64,000 bases of DNA, from the NCBI RefSeq assembly GCF_000023125.1, contig NC_013037.1, positions 3,038,001-3,102,000 of the forward strand, written 5' to 3'. Within the stretch, counting starts at the first letter, position 1, and each line of letters starts with the position of its first letter. Origin of the DNA: Dyadobacter fermentans DSM 18053. Lineage in GTDB: Bacteria > Bacteroidota > Bacteroidia > Cytophagales > Spirosomataceae. Below, one piece after another: positions 1 to 6,973 of this stretch. Below the pieces are notes generated by a model. The model saw only the letters and a program-made list of their open reading frames with translations. It was not told the DNA's origin and searched no databases. A program made the translations under genes and the position numbers.

Positions 1-316
1 TAGAGCCAATCAGCAAATCAAATTCGCCAACCGGTTTTCCAGCCCGTCTCAGACGAACTTTCTGCTGCGCATATGTTTCGAATCCGTCGCCAATCAACAA
101 TATTCTTCCAGAGAAGGCACTTTGTAACCAGTTGAGATTGTCACGATTCGACTCCCGTCGAGCTGGCGCACTGTTTTCCACGCCGAACATTAACTCCAGA
201 ACAGTGATTTCCGACAAAAAACATTGAGCTAACCCGATAGCTTCAATTTTACCAAGCAGTTCGTCGTCACCTTTAAACAAGTGGATGCAGATATTCGTAT
301 CCAGTAAGTAGCTCAT
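1..316 (-). CDS. VapC-type PIN-domain toxin, partial (C-terminus off the left edge)
   Basis: A PIN-domain endoribonuclease, expected to be the toxin of a type II toxin-antitoxin pair cleaving RNA in the cytoplasm. The reading frame starts at an ATG (316-314) that overlaps the TGA of the upstream antitoxin gene (315-313), an ATGA junction typical of coupled translation. About 105 residues are visible before the edge. The PIN acidic residues are present: D6 in LLDTN, E41 in VLELMFG and D100 in GEFDLLIG. VapC proteins are usually 125-140 residues, so only the last 20-35 are missing. The antitoxin-then-toxin order fits vapBC. RNA target and activity cannot be read from the sequence. Confidence 0.87.
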   Translation of the reverse strand, partial: MSYLLDTNICIHLFKGDDELLGKIEAIGLAQCFLSEITVLELMFGVENSAPARRESNRDNLNWLQSAFSGRILLIGDGFETYAQQKVRLRRAGKPVGEFDLLIGS

Positions 317-555
317 AGTTCAACATCGCGCGGCTGATCGTTTCGGGCATTATATATGGCTGCTTCCAGATCATCCGCCGTCTCGTCCCCACCCCAACTT
401 CCCGCGAACTTCCGCAAGGCGTTTTTCTGATCTGAATGAATGTCATCATCCTCGCCGGAACTTTCCCACACAGACAGGCCTAAACGCTCAGCCAATACTT
501 TCAGCAGCGCCAGGTCATTGTCATTTTTCGTTTCGATGGTTATTGTATGTGTCAT
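313..555 (-). CDS. VapB-like antitoxin
   Basis: A small acidic protein of 80 residues, probably the antitoxin that neutralises the PIN toxin and represses the pair. I start it at the ATG at 555 (MTHTITIE), which follows a purine-rich AGAAGAGAT stretch. A longer frame from 576 adds seven residues (MREEEIY) that this stretch encodes, so it is less likely. The N-terminal half looks like a small domain; the C-terminal tail (KFAGSWGGDETADDLEAAIY, then a short acidic end) is like the toxin-wrapping tails of antitoxins next to PIN genes. Its stop overlaps the toxin start. Family assignment rests mainly on this tail and on context. Confidence 0.8.
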   Translation of the reverse strand: MTHTITIETKNDNDLALLKVLAERLGLSVWESSGEDDDIHSDQKNALRKFAGSWGGDETADDLEAAIYNARNDQPRDVEL

Positions 556-786
556 ATATATCTCTTCTTCGCGCAATCTAGTCAGTACATTTACGGGTCA
601 ATTTAAGTCAAATTAATGAGTTCTTCAATACCCGTTCTCCACCTTCTTAAATATATAACTTTCTGATAAACAACCGCATGAATTACCGAACGGCCGGTTT
701 GTTTTATTGAATTATATTGACAGTTACTTAAAAATTGCCGACTTTTCAGGCTTATTACCCAGTTCTGTCATCATCAACAAAACAAT

Positions 787-1128
787 ATGGAGGCTTTCGC
801 AAAAAACCTGCGCGAGAAGCGGGAGCGGAAAGGATTTTCCGCAGCTCACCTGGCATCGCTGCTCCTGATCAGTGAGGAGCAGTACAACGACCTGGAAAAC
901 GGGCACACCAGCCCGAGCGTCGGTACCCTGAAACAACTCTCCGTGATCCTCAACAGCACCGTGCCCGAGCTGCTGACCGACCGCGCCGTGCTGGAACTCG
1001 TACACGGCCAGCAAGCCGGGCATTTCACGGCGGAATCGCTGAGTGAGTTGGATAAGGATACCTATATTAAAATACTGGAAAACCAGCTGCGCACGCTCCT
1101 GGCTGAGAAAAAGGGCACGCTATCCTAG
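787..1128 (+). CDS. XRE-family helix-turn-helix transcriptional regulator
   Basis: A 113-residue DNA-binding protein. Residues 4-61 form a Cro/C1-type HTH: NLREKRERKGFSAAHLA, then the recognition segment SEEQYNDLENGHTSPSVGTL and the closing LSVILNSTVPELL. Residues 85-110 are a predicted helix (DKDTYIKILENQLRTLLAEK) that could mediate dimerisation. It is a lone gene with about 230 bases of A+T-rich DNA upstream. Its TAG stop (1126-1128) overlaps, tail to tail, the stop of the gene on the other strand, which ends at 1125. The upstream TA pair is transcribed away from it and it is probably independent. Target genes are unknown. Confidence 0.85.
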   Translation: MEAFAKNLREKRERKGFSAAHLASLLLISEEQYNDLENGHTSPSVGTLKQLSVILNSTVPELLTDRAVLELVHGQQAGHFTAESLSELDKDTYIKILENQLRTLLAEKKGTLS

Positions 1129-1868
1129 TGCATTCCGCCCCATTTCTTCATGTTCGGCCGTGGGAAGAATACCAGTCCCAGCTGCACATAGAGCTGGTTC
1201 ACTTTCAACCGCGAGAGGTCATCGACCGTTACATTATCGCCTTTCCACTTCCGTCTTCCGAGAATGGGCTGGTGGTAAGTCAGCTTGCCGCTCAAGTATA
1301 CTTTTTCATGGATTTTCGGCAGGAAATCCATCTTATAGTCCACACCGATACCGCCGTGCAGGTTGATATTACCCGTGTAGAGCTTCACCGCTTGGTAACC
1401 CGACGGATTGTTGAGCAGCTGCTGGGCAGATACCGAAGCATTGCTCTTGATATTCAGCCGGTAAAGCATGAAATCGGCGCCGAGCGGGATGGTCACGTTC
1501 CACCGCTGGTTATTCACGAGCTTCGGCCCGCCGTCCGTTCCGATGCCAATTCCATTCAGGTAAGCCTTGCGGACGTCGCGATCGGACGTGTAGTTAGTGC
1601 TGTTCATGAGGATGATCCTGGCCTCCGAAAACCATCTTTGCGATTCGGTGCGGCGTGCGAGCACGAGGTTGCCCATAAAAGAAGTGAACGGTTTCACCTG
1701 CAAATCCGACAGCTGGTTGCGCAAGGTCTTGTTATTGGGCAGCGCGCCCAGTTCGACGTAGATTGCCATTCCGCTTTTGAAGATCCGCACGGTTGAATCG
1801 GATTGCGCAATGGCGCTTCCCGCGAAACATGCCGAAATCAGGAAACTGAGAAGTAATTTTTGTTTCAT
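1125..1868 (-). CDS. Secreted / outer-membrane beta-barrel-like protein, function unknown
   Basis: A 247-residue protein starting at the ATG at 1868. A longer open frame reaches 2045, but the start at 1868 gives a clear signal peptide (MKQKLLLSFLISACFAGSAIAQ, cleavage expected after about residue 21). The mature part alternates hydrophobic and polar residues and ends in strand-like segments (YVQLGLVFFPRP), suggesting a small outer-membrane barrel or periplasmic beta protein. It has no recognisable catalytic motif. It is divergent from nuoB, with about 130 bases between the two starts. I do not recognise a named family. Confidence 0.7.
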   Translation of the reverse strand: MKQKLLLSFLISACFAGSAIAQSDSTVRIFKSGMAIYVELGALPNNKTLRNQLSDLQVKPFTSFMGNLVLARRTESQRWFSEARIILMNSTNYTSDRDVRKAYLNGIGIGTDGGPKLVNNQRWNVTIPLGADFMLYRLNIKSNASVSAQQLLNNPSGYQAVKLYTGNINLHGGIGVDYKMDFLPKIHEKVYLSGKLTYHQPILGRRKWKGDNVTVDDLSRLKVNQLYVQLGLVFFPRPNMKKWGGMH

Positions 1869-1998
1869 ACAGTTGAAGTGTTGTCTTTGTTTTGTAACGC
1901 GGCCTGAAACCGATTCTTGCCAAATATGGTTAGTTTTGCAGGAGATAGTGCATAAGCAATGCAATATCCATACCAATAGACGCTTCATTACAATATAA

Positions 1999-2529
1999 AT
2001 GAGTGAAAGAACCAAAACCGGCGACGGCGGCATTATCCTGACCAATGCAGAGGACCTGATGAACTGGGCCCGGCTGTCGTCGTTGTGGCCGATGGGTTTC
2101 GGATTGGCCTGCTGCGCGATCGAGATGATGGCTACCTATGCCGCTAATTACGACCTCGAACGTTTCGGGATCATGCCCAGGCCTTCGCCCCGGCAGTCGG
2201 ATGTGATGATCGTGGCGGGAACCGTGACTTTTAAAATGGCCGACCGTATCCGCAGGCTTTACGAACAAATGCCCGAGCCCCGCTATGTGATTTCGATGGG
2301 CAGCTGCTCCAACTGCGGCGGACCGTACTGGGAACACGGCTACCACGTCGTGAAAGGGGTGGACCGCATTATTCCGGTAGATGTGTATGTGCCCGGCTGC
2401 CCGCCCCGCCCGGAAGCGCTCATCGGCGGTTTTATGAAATTGCAGGAGAAAATCCGGGGCAAAGAAGAAGCCGTGCCCGGGCTGTTCCTTGAAATGGAGG
2501 CCGCAGGGCAACCAGCCGTTTTATCTTAA
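1999..2529 (+). CDS. nuoB: NADH-quinone oxidoreductase subunit B
   Basis: NuoB of respiratory complex I, the subunit that carries iron-sulfur cluster N2 and passes electrons to quinone at the junction with the membrane arm. The 176-residue protein has the N2 cysteines: the CC pair at 38-39 (GLACCAIEM), C103 in GSCSNCGG and C134 in VPGCPPRPE. Length is normal. nuoC follows after 8 bases. Neither nuoA before it nor nuoD after it is present, although these normally flank the pair. A TAnnTTTG-like box, TAGTTTTG at 1931-1938, lies about 60 bases upstream. Confidence 0.95.
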   Translation: MSERTKTGDGGIILTNAEDLMNWARLSSLWPMGFGLACCAIEMMATYAANYDLERFGIMPRPSPRQSDVMIVAGTVTFKMADRIRRLYEQMPEPRYVISMGSCSNCGGPYWEHGYHVVKGVDRIIPVDVYVPGCPPRPEALIGGFMKLQEKIRGKEEAVPGLFLEMEAAGQPAVLS

Positions 2530-2537
2530 CCCGAATC

Positions 2538-3080
2538 ATGACTTTTCAGGAAATCACAGACATCGTTACCGGCCGGTTCCCGGAATATACCATCGTGCCC
2601 GACACCAGAAACCCGCAGCCTGCGCTGATGGTGCCGGCAGCAGGAATTGCGGCCATTTGCAGTTTTTTACATGAAGACGAAAGGTTGTATTTCGACTTCC
2701 TGGCCTGCATTACCGCGATCGACAATGGTGCCGCGGCCGACTCAATGGAGCTGATTTACAACCTCACATCGATCCCCTACGGCATTGATCTGACGCTCAA
2801 AACGGTTTTTCCGAGGAATACCGAAGGAGTTGCATTGCCGTCCATACCGACCGTGAGCCACATCTGGCGCACCGCCGACTGGCACGAGCGCGAGGCCTAC
2901 GACCTGATAGGCATCCGGTTTGAAGGGCATCCCGACCTGCGGAGGATTTTGCTTCCCGAAGATTGGGAAGGGCACCCGCTCCGCAAGGATTACGATGCGC
3001 AGGAAAGGTACCACGGTATTTACGTCCGCTACGAGGACGGCCCGACGCTCGAACCGGGAAATGATCCCGACAGGGTTTAG
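2538..3080 (+). CDS. nuoC: NADH-quinone oxidoreductase subunit C
   Basis: The 30-kDa subunit of the complex I peripheral arm, which packs against NuoD and NuoB. The 180-residue protein has the strong family signature at 115-152: [20 protein letters not shown], then [19 protein letters not shown]. The N-terminal part is typical of a stand-alone NuoC, and there is no fusion to NuoD. It is co-transcribed with nuoB by spacing. The next gene downstream, on the same strand, encodes an unrelated secreted protein, so the rest of complex I must be encoded elsewhere if it exists. Confidence 0.94.
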   Translation: MTFQEITDIVTGRFPEYTIVPDTRNPQPALMVPAAGIAAICSFLHEDERLYFDFLACITAIDNGAAADSMELIYNLTSIPYGIDLTLKTVFPRNTEGVALPSIPTVSHIWRTADWHEREAYDLIGIRFEGHPDLRRILLPEDWEGHPLRKDYDAQERYHGIYVRYEDGPTLEPGNDPDRV

Positions 3081-3120
3081 AATTCGCATTCGGTGCATTC
3101 GGGCAAATAATCGCGCAGAT

Positions 3121-3151
3121 TTGGTAGCATGGAAAAGCCTCATTATTTTTC
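3121..3151 (+). promoter_or_regulatory. Candidate promoter of the thioredoxin-like gene
   Basis: TTG at 3121-3123, a 20-base spacer, then TATTTTTC at 3144-3151, one mismatch from the Bacteroidota consensus TTG-N17-23-TAnnTTTG. Transcription would begin near 3157, about 20 bases before the ATG at 3178. Confidence 0.4.
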
Positions 3152-3177
3152 GTTACCAAAATTTAATGATCACCCGC

Positions 3178-4857
3178 ATGCGCTTCATCATATTGACAGC
3201 CCTCTTTCTCGGTTCTCTGCATTCCGCATTTGCCGTTACCGATTCGCTTATCATCAAGGGCCGTATCACAAACCTAAACGGAAGGCTGTACCGCCAGGCT
3301 CCGTTTATTACTTTTTCACGCAATAACATCCTGCAACCGCAGTCGGAGCTGAGCAAACAGGCTGATTTGCAAGCCGACGGCACGTTCCGCGTGTCGCTCC
3401 CGATGCTGTTTCCGCAGGAGGAAATTTACCTCGAATACGGTGGACGTGCATTCACGACTTTCCTGGGCTCGCCGGGGACCGTCGAAGTCACATTCGACGG
3501 CGATTCCATCGGCAAGGCCAGAAAGCTGTTCTATTTCGCCGGTGTCAATGCCGATGCCAACAATCAGTATCCTTTGTACCTGGCCGCAGAAAACCAGCGG
3601 CTGAGCAGCAGCAGAACGCTCGGTACCGAGTTTTTTAAAACTTTTTGGGAGAAAAGCCCGTCGGACGCCCGCTTTGCCGCCGAAGGCCGCGGCGAGCTGC
3701 GATTGGGATCGGTGAAAGCTGCCACGCAAAACACGGTCGCCTCCCCGATTTTGTACAATTGGATCAAATCGGTGACGGACGAGGAGCAGTTACAGGTTTT
3801 GTATGAACACGCATTGGGCAATCAATATCAGGTCAGTAGAGCCCTGCTCGACAGTCTCAAACGCCTCGACAAGGCGCCGCTGACCGGCCAGCGGGTGATT
3901 TGGGCAAACCGGTTTGGAAACTATGCCGACCAGCTTGTGGAGGGCAAAAAGTTCGAAAATCCGAGCAGGACCAACTCGCTACCCGTTAAGCTTATGGCTA
4001 CCCTTATCCGCGACAATTCGAAAAACCTCTCCGCCGACGACCGCCAGCACCTCGAACGGATCGCGGTGAACGGCCTGGCCGAGAAAGGCGAGCTCGACTT
4101 TATGAACAAGCTTTTTGCCCGAAATGAATTGGTTTTGAACCTGTTATTCAATTTTGAGCGTGAAAACCGCATTTACGGGGATTTGTTCGATAGCACTGCC
4201 ACAGAGTTTCTCAAAGTGCGGTATTTGGCCAAAAACCTGTACAAGTACACCTATCCGCAGCAGATTTTACTCAATAACCACATCAAATCCCGCACGGGCA
4301 TCCCGCAGTTCAAACAATCGCTCGACGAGATTGTGCAGCTTGAAATCAAGGACAGCGCAGACATCCGTAAACTCGTGAATTTCAAAGATGTGCGCACCGC
4401 GCCGGTGGAAGCATTGCCGGGTTATTTCCTGACCGCTTCCAACGACAGGGGCAATTCCTGGTTCAATGGAGTTCTCGATGGGTTGAAAGGGAAGACGGTT
4501 TACATCGTGAAATGGAATATTGAAGATGCCAAAAGCCGTGAAGAGCTGGATTTCATCCCGGCATTGCAAGCCAGGGTGCCGGAAGACGTCGTCTTTTTAT
4601 TTGTACACCTTTCCACCGACGATTACACGGTATCGGATGCGATTCTGAGGCAATATATGGTAAGGCACCGGCTGAAAGGCATTCATATGTCGGTCAATGA
4701 AAACCAGGCTATGGACCTGTTGTTCAGGCTGAACCCGCTCGACCTGGCCACGTTTTCACTCGTGCGCCCGAACGGAAAATTTGCAATGAAAAACGCACCT
4801 GCGCCGAGCGAAACAGAGAAAACAGCCAAGACGATTATCGAAGCCGGCGGGCAGTAA
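3178..4857 (+). CDS. Secreted protein with a thioredoxin-like C-terminal domain lacking CXXC
   Basis: A periplasmic or surface protein of about 559 residues from the ATG at 3178 (3166 is an in-frame alternative). Frames further upstream overlap nuoC and are rejected. A signal peptide is clear (MRFIILTALFLGSLHSAFA). The first ~100 residues resemble the DUF4369-like N-terminal domain of TlpA-type Bacteroidota proteins (LIIKGRITNLNGRLY). The last ~125 residues follow the TlpA/thioredoxin layout (GKTVYIVKWNIEDAKSREEL, then VVFLFVHLSTDD, then an FSLVRPNGKF strand). Where WCxxC should stand the sequence reads WNIEDAK, so no redox cysteines are present. It is therefore probably a structural or binding version. 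I do not know its partner. Confidence 0.65.
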   Translation: MRFIILTALFLGSLHSAFAVTDSLIIKGRITNLNGRLYRQAPFITFSRNNILQPQSELSKQADLQADGTFRVSLPMLFPQEEIYLEYGGRAFTTFLGSPGTVEVTFDGDSIGKARKLFYFAGVNADANNQYPLYLAAENQRLSSSRTLGTEFFKTFWEKSPSDARFAAEGRGELRLGSVKAATQNTVASPILYNWIKSVTDEEQLQVLYEHALGNQYQVSRALLDSLKRLDKAPLTGQRVIWANRFGNYADQLVEGKKFENPSRTNSLPVKLMATLIRDNSKNLSADDRQHLERIAVNGLAEKGELDFMNKLFARNELVLNLLFNFERENRIYGDLFDSTATEFLKVRYLAKNLYKYTYPQQILLNNHIKSRTGIPQFKQSLDEIVQLEIKDSADIRKLVNFKDVRTAPVEALPGYFLTASNDRGNSWFNGVLDGLKGKTVYIVKWNIEDAKSREELDFIPALQARVPEDVVFLFVHLSTDDYTVSDAILRQYMVRHRLKGIHMSVNENQAMDLLFRLNPLDLATFSLVRPNGKFAMKNAPAPSETEKTAKTIIEAGGQ

Positions 4858-4928
4858 GTGCCCTGCCGCCATACCTCGCACTGGTGCATTTGCGTTAAGA
4901 GACAGTTGATTTGGAATCCGGATAGCCC

Positions 4929-6764
4929 ATGTGTAGATATTTGCTGTTGTTTCTGATGCTTTCCTTCTGCGCGTCGGCCCAAAACCCGGACAGCCTGGAA
5001 ATACACAGCCGCGACAGTATCCGCTACACCAACCTGAAAGCGCGGATGTCCAAAACGAAGTTTTCGCGGGCCGTGTACCGGCTGTTGTTCAGGGATGTGT
5101 ATAACCAGGGAAAGGTTACCGAAGTAAAAGAGATCGAAACCAACCCTTTCACACCCTATGAAGGCATGGTGATCCGGAAAATTTATATCCGGCAACTCGA
5201 CATGCTCGGTGAGTCCGTTTACGACACGACCCGGAAAGGGAACCAGCTCGAACGGTTTTTAAGTAAAAGCCTGCATACCAACACCCGCGAGGGCATTATC
5301 CGAAGATCCTTCCTGCTTTTTTCGGAAGGCGACGATATCCAGGCAAAAGTTCTGAAAGACACGGAGCGGCTCCTGCGGGAGAACCGGATGTTCGTCGATG
5401 CGCGTATTATAGTGATACCGCGAAAGGACGTGACCTGGATGGCCGATATTATAGTACTCATCCAGGATTCCTGGTCGCTCAATTTCTCGGGCGGTTTCAG
5501 CTCTTTCAACAAATTCCGCGTAGGCCTGGAAAACATCAACGTCCGCGGGACCACGCATTCCCAGCGAACGGCCATCCGGTGGGATTCCAAGGATTCGATC
5601 CGCCCTTTCCAGTTTCGCGCCATTTACACGGTTCCTTATATTGGCAAAACCTTCATCACGGCCCAGGCGAGTTTTATCCGTGAACGTGAGCTCGGTGAAC
5701 AATCGGTGCGGTTTTTCCGCCGGTTTATCACCACGGAAACCAAATACGCGGGCGCACTCGAACTGGGGCATTACAAAACCCGGCAATACAGGCGCGAGAT
5801 CGAAACAATAGATTCCCTCACGCTGCTCGAGACCGATTACAATTACTACGATTTCTGGATCGGGCGCGCATTCAAGTTCCCGTTTCCCGACAGCAAGCTG
5901 GCACAGAACTCCCGCATTGTCACGGCATTCAGGCATAACAAATACGATTACGACGAGCGCCCCGACGTAGCGCCTAATCTCAACAAAAACTACTGGAACC
6001 GCACGGCTACCCTGGTAAGCCTGGGCTTTTCGAACCGAAATTATAAACGCGACGTACTCATCTACGGCTTCGGACGGACGGAGGACGTGCCCGTCGGTAG
6101 CCTGTTTGCGCTTACGATCGGGCGCGAGAATACGGAGTTCGGCGCGCGCGGTTATGGCGGTCTGCAATTTGCGACGGGCAAATACCTGCCGCATAACCTC
6201 GGCTATTTTTATGGATTGGCCAACCTGGGGACATATTCCAAAAACGGTAAGGCGCAGCAGGGCGTTATCAACGGCGAGGTTACCTACATTAGCAATCTCA
6301 TTCCGTTCCGGTACAGTTTCTTCCGGCAGTTTGTCAATGTCCGCTTCGCCAAAGGCATTGCCCGCGACCCGCTCGATTACCTGAACATCAGCGGCGACCG
6401 GGGCATCCGGGGCATTAACAACGATCGGCTCATCGGCACGAAAAAGCTGACGATCGGCACCGAAACTGTGTTTTTCTCTGATAAAAGCCTTTTGGGCTTC
6501 CGTATCGCCTATTTTGTATTCGCGGACCTGGGGCTCGTGAACGGCGTTCCGCATTTGTGGGAAAGCCCCTTGTACCAGGGCTACGGGCTCGGTTTGCGGC
6601 TCCGGAACGAGAATCTCACCTTTAATACCTTGCAGCTGCGTTTCGGATATTATGTCAATATCCCCGAACTCTCCTCACCTACCCGCTTCGCAACTTCCGG
6701 CAACGTGCCGCTGCGCCTGCGCGACTTCGACATCTCCGCTCCTTCCATCGCGCCATTCCAGTAA
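4929..6764 (+). CDS. BamA/TamA-like outer-membrane protein (POTRA-type N-terminus plus beta-barrel)
   Basis: A 611-residue outer-membrane protein with a signal peptide (MCRYLLLFLMLSFCASAQ). Residues ~75-180 look like POTRA-type repeats (GMVIRKIYIRQLDMLGES, then VLKDTERLLRENRMFVDARI). From about residue 190 to the end there are amphipathic strands rich in aromatic residues and glycine (WSLNFSGGFSSFNKFRVGLE; RGIRGINNDRLIGTKKL), as in the Omp85/surface-antigen barrel. It is shorter than BamA, which has five POTRA repeats, so it is more likely a TamA-like or accessory Omp85 relative. It stands alone, 70 bases after the previous gene. Substrate unknown. Confidence 0.7.
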   Translation: MCRYLLLFLMLSFCASAQNPDSLEIHSRDSIRYTNLKARMSKTKFSRAVYRLLFRDVYNQGKVTEVKEIETNPFTPYEGMVIRKIYIRQLDMLGESVYDTTRKGNQLERFLSKSLHTNTREGIIRRSFLLFSEGDDIQAKVLKDTERLLRENRMFVDARIIVIPRKDVTWMADIIVLIQDSWSLNFSGGFSSFNKFRVGLENINVRGTTHSQRTAIRWDSKDSIRPFQFRAIYTVPYIGKTFITAQASFIRERELGEQSVRFFRRFITTETKYAGALELGHYKTRQYRREIETIDSLTLLETDYNYYDFWIGRAFKFPFPDSKLAQNSRIVTAFRHNKYDYDERPDVAPNLNKNYWNRTATLVSLGFSNRNYKRDVLIYGFGRTEDVPVGSLFALTIGRENTEFGARGYGGLQFATGKYLPHNLGYFYGLANLGTYSKNGKAQQGVINGEVTYISNLIPFRYSFFRQFVNVRFAKGIARDPLDYLNISGDRGIRGINNDRLIGTKKLTIGTETVFFSDKSLLGFRIAYFVFADLGLVNGVPHLWESPLYQGYGLGLRLRNENLTFNTLQLRFGYYVNIPELSSPTRFATSGNVPLRLRDFDISAPSIAPFQ

Positions 6765-6848
6765 CTCACAAATTCGTTTTACAACTACCTGACTAGCTGG
6801 CAATTAATGGCAGTTTTCTAAAATTTTACAGTTATTTCAATGCACTTC

Positions 6849-6880
6849 CTGTCCTTTTTCGGATATGAGGATTAACTTTG
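6849..6880 (+). promoter_or_regulatory. Candidate carB promoter
   Basis: CTG at 6849-6851, a 21-base spacer and a perfect TAnnTTTG box, TAACTTTG at 6873-6880. A start near 6886 would give a leader of about 88 bases before the GTG of carB. The in-frame ATG at 6878 lies inside the box, which argues against it as the start codon. Confidence 0.5.
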
Positions 6881-6973
6881 TGGAATTTTTGGACGTACCC
6901 CTGCTCAAAATCGTCAGGCAACTGCCAAAAGTTGTTCAAGTATTTCCTTCATTTCTACAAATTACCATTTACT

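Noticed and set aside
1128..1796. Open frame of 222 codons on the plus strand
   Set aside because: Antisense to the secreted protein at 1125-1868, which has a signal peptide.
2920..3165. 5' extension of the thioredoxin-like gene
   Set aside because: It overlaps nuoC in another frame and has no signal peptide; the start at 3178 (or 3166) does.
5259..6554. Open frame of 431 codons on the minus strand
   Set aside because: Antisense to the BamA/TamA-like gene; no motif.
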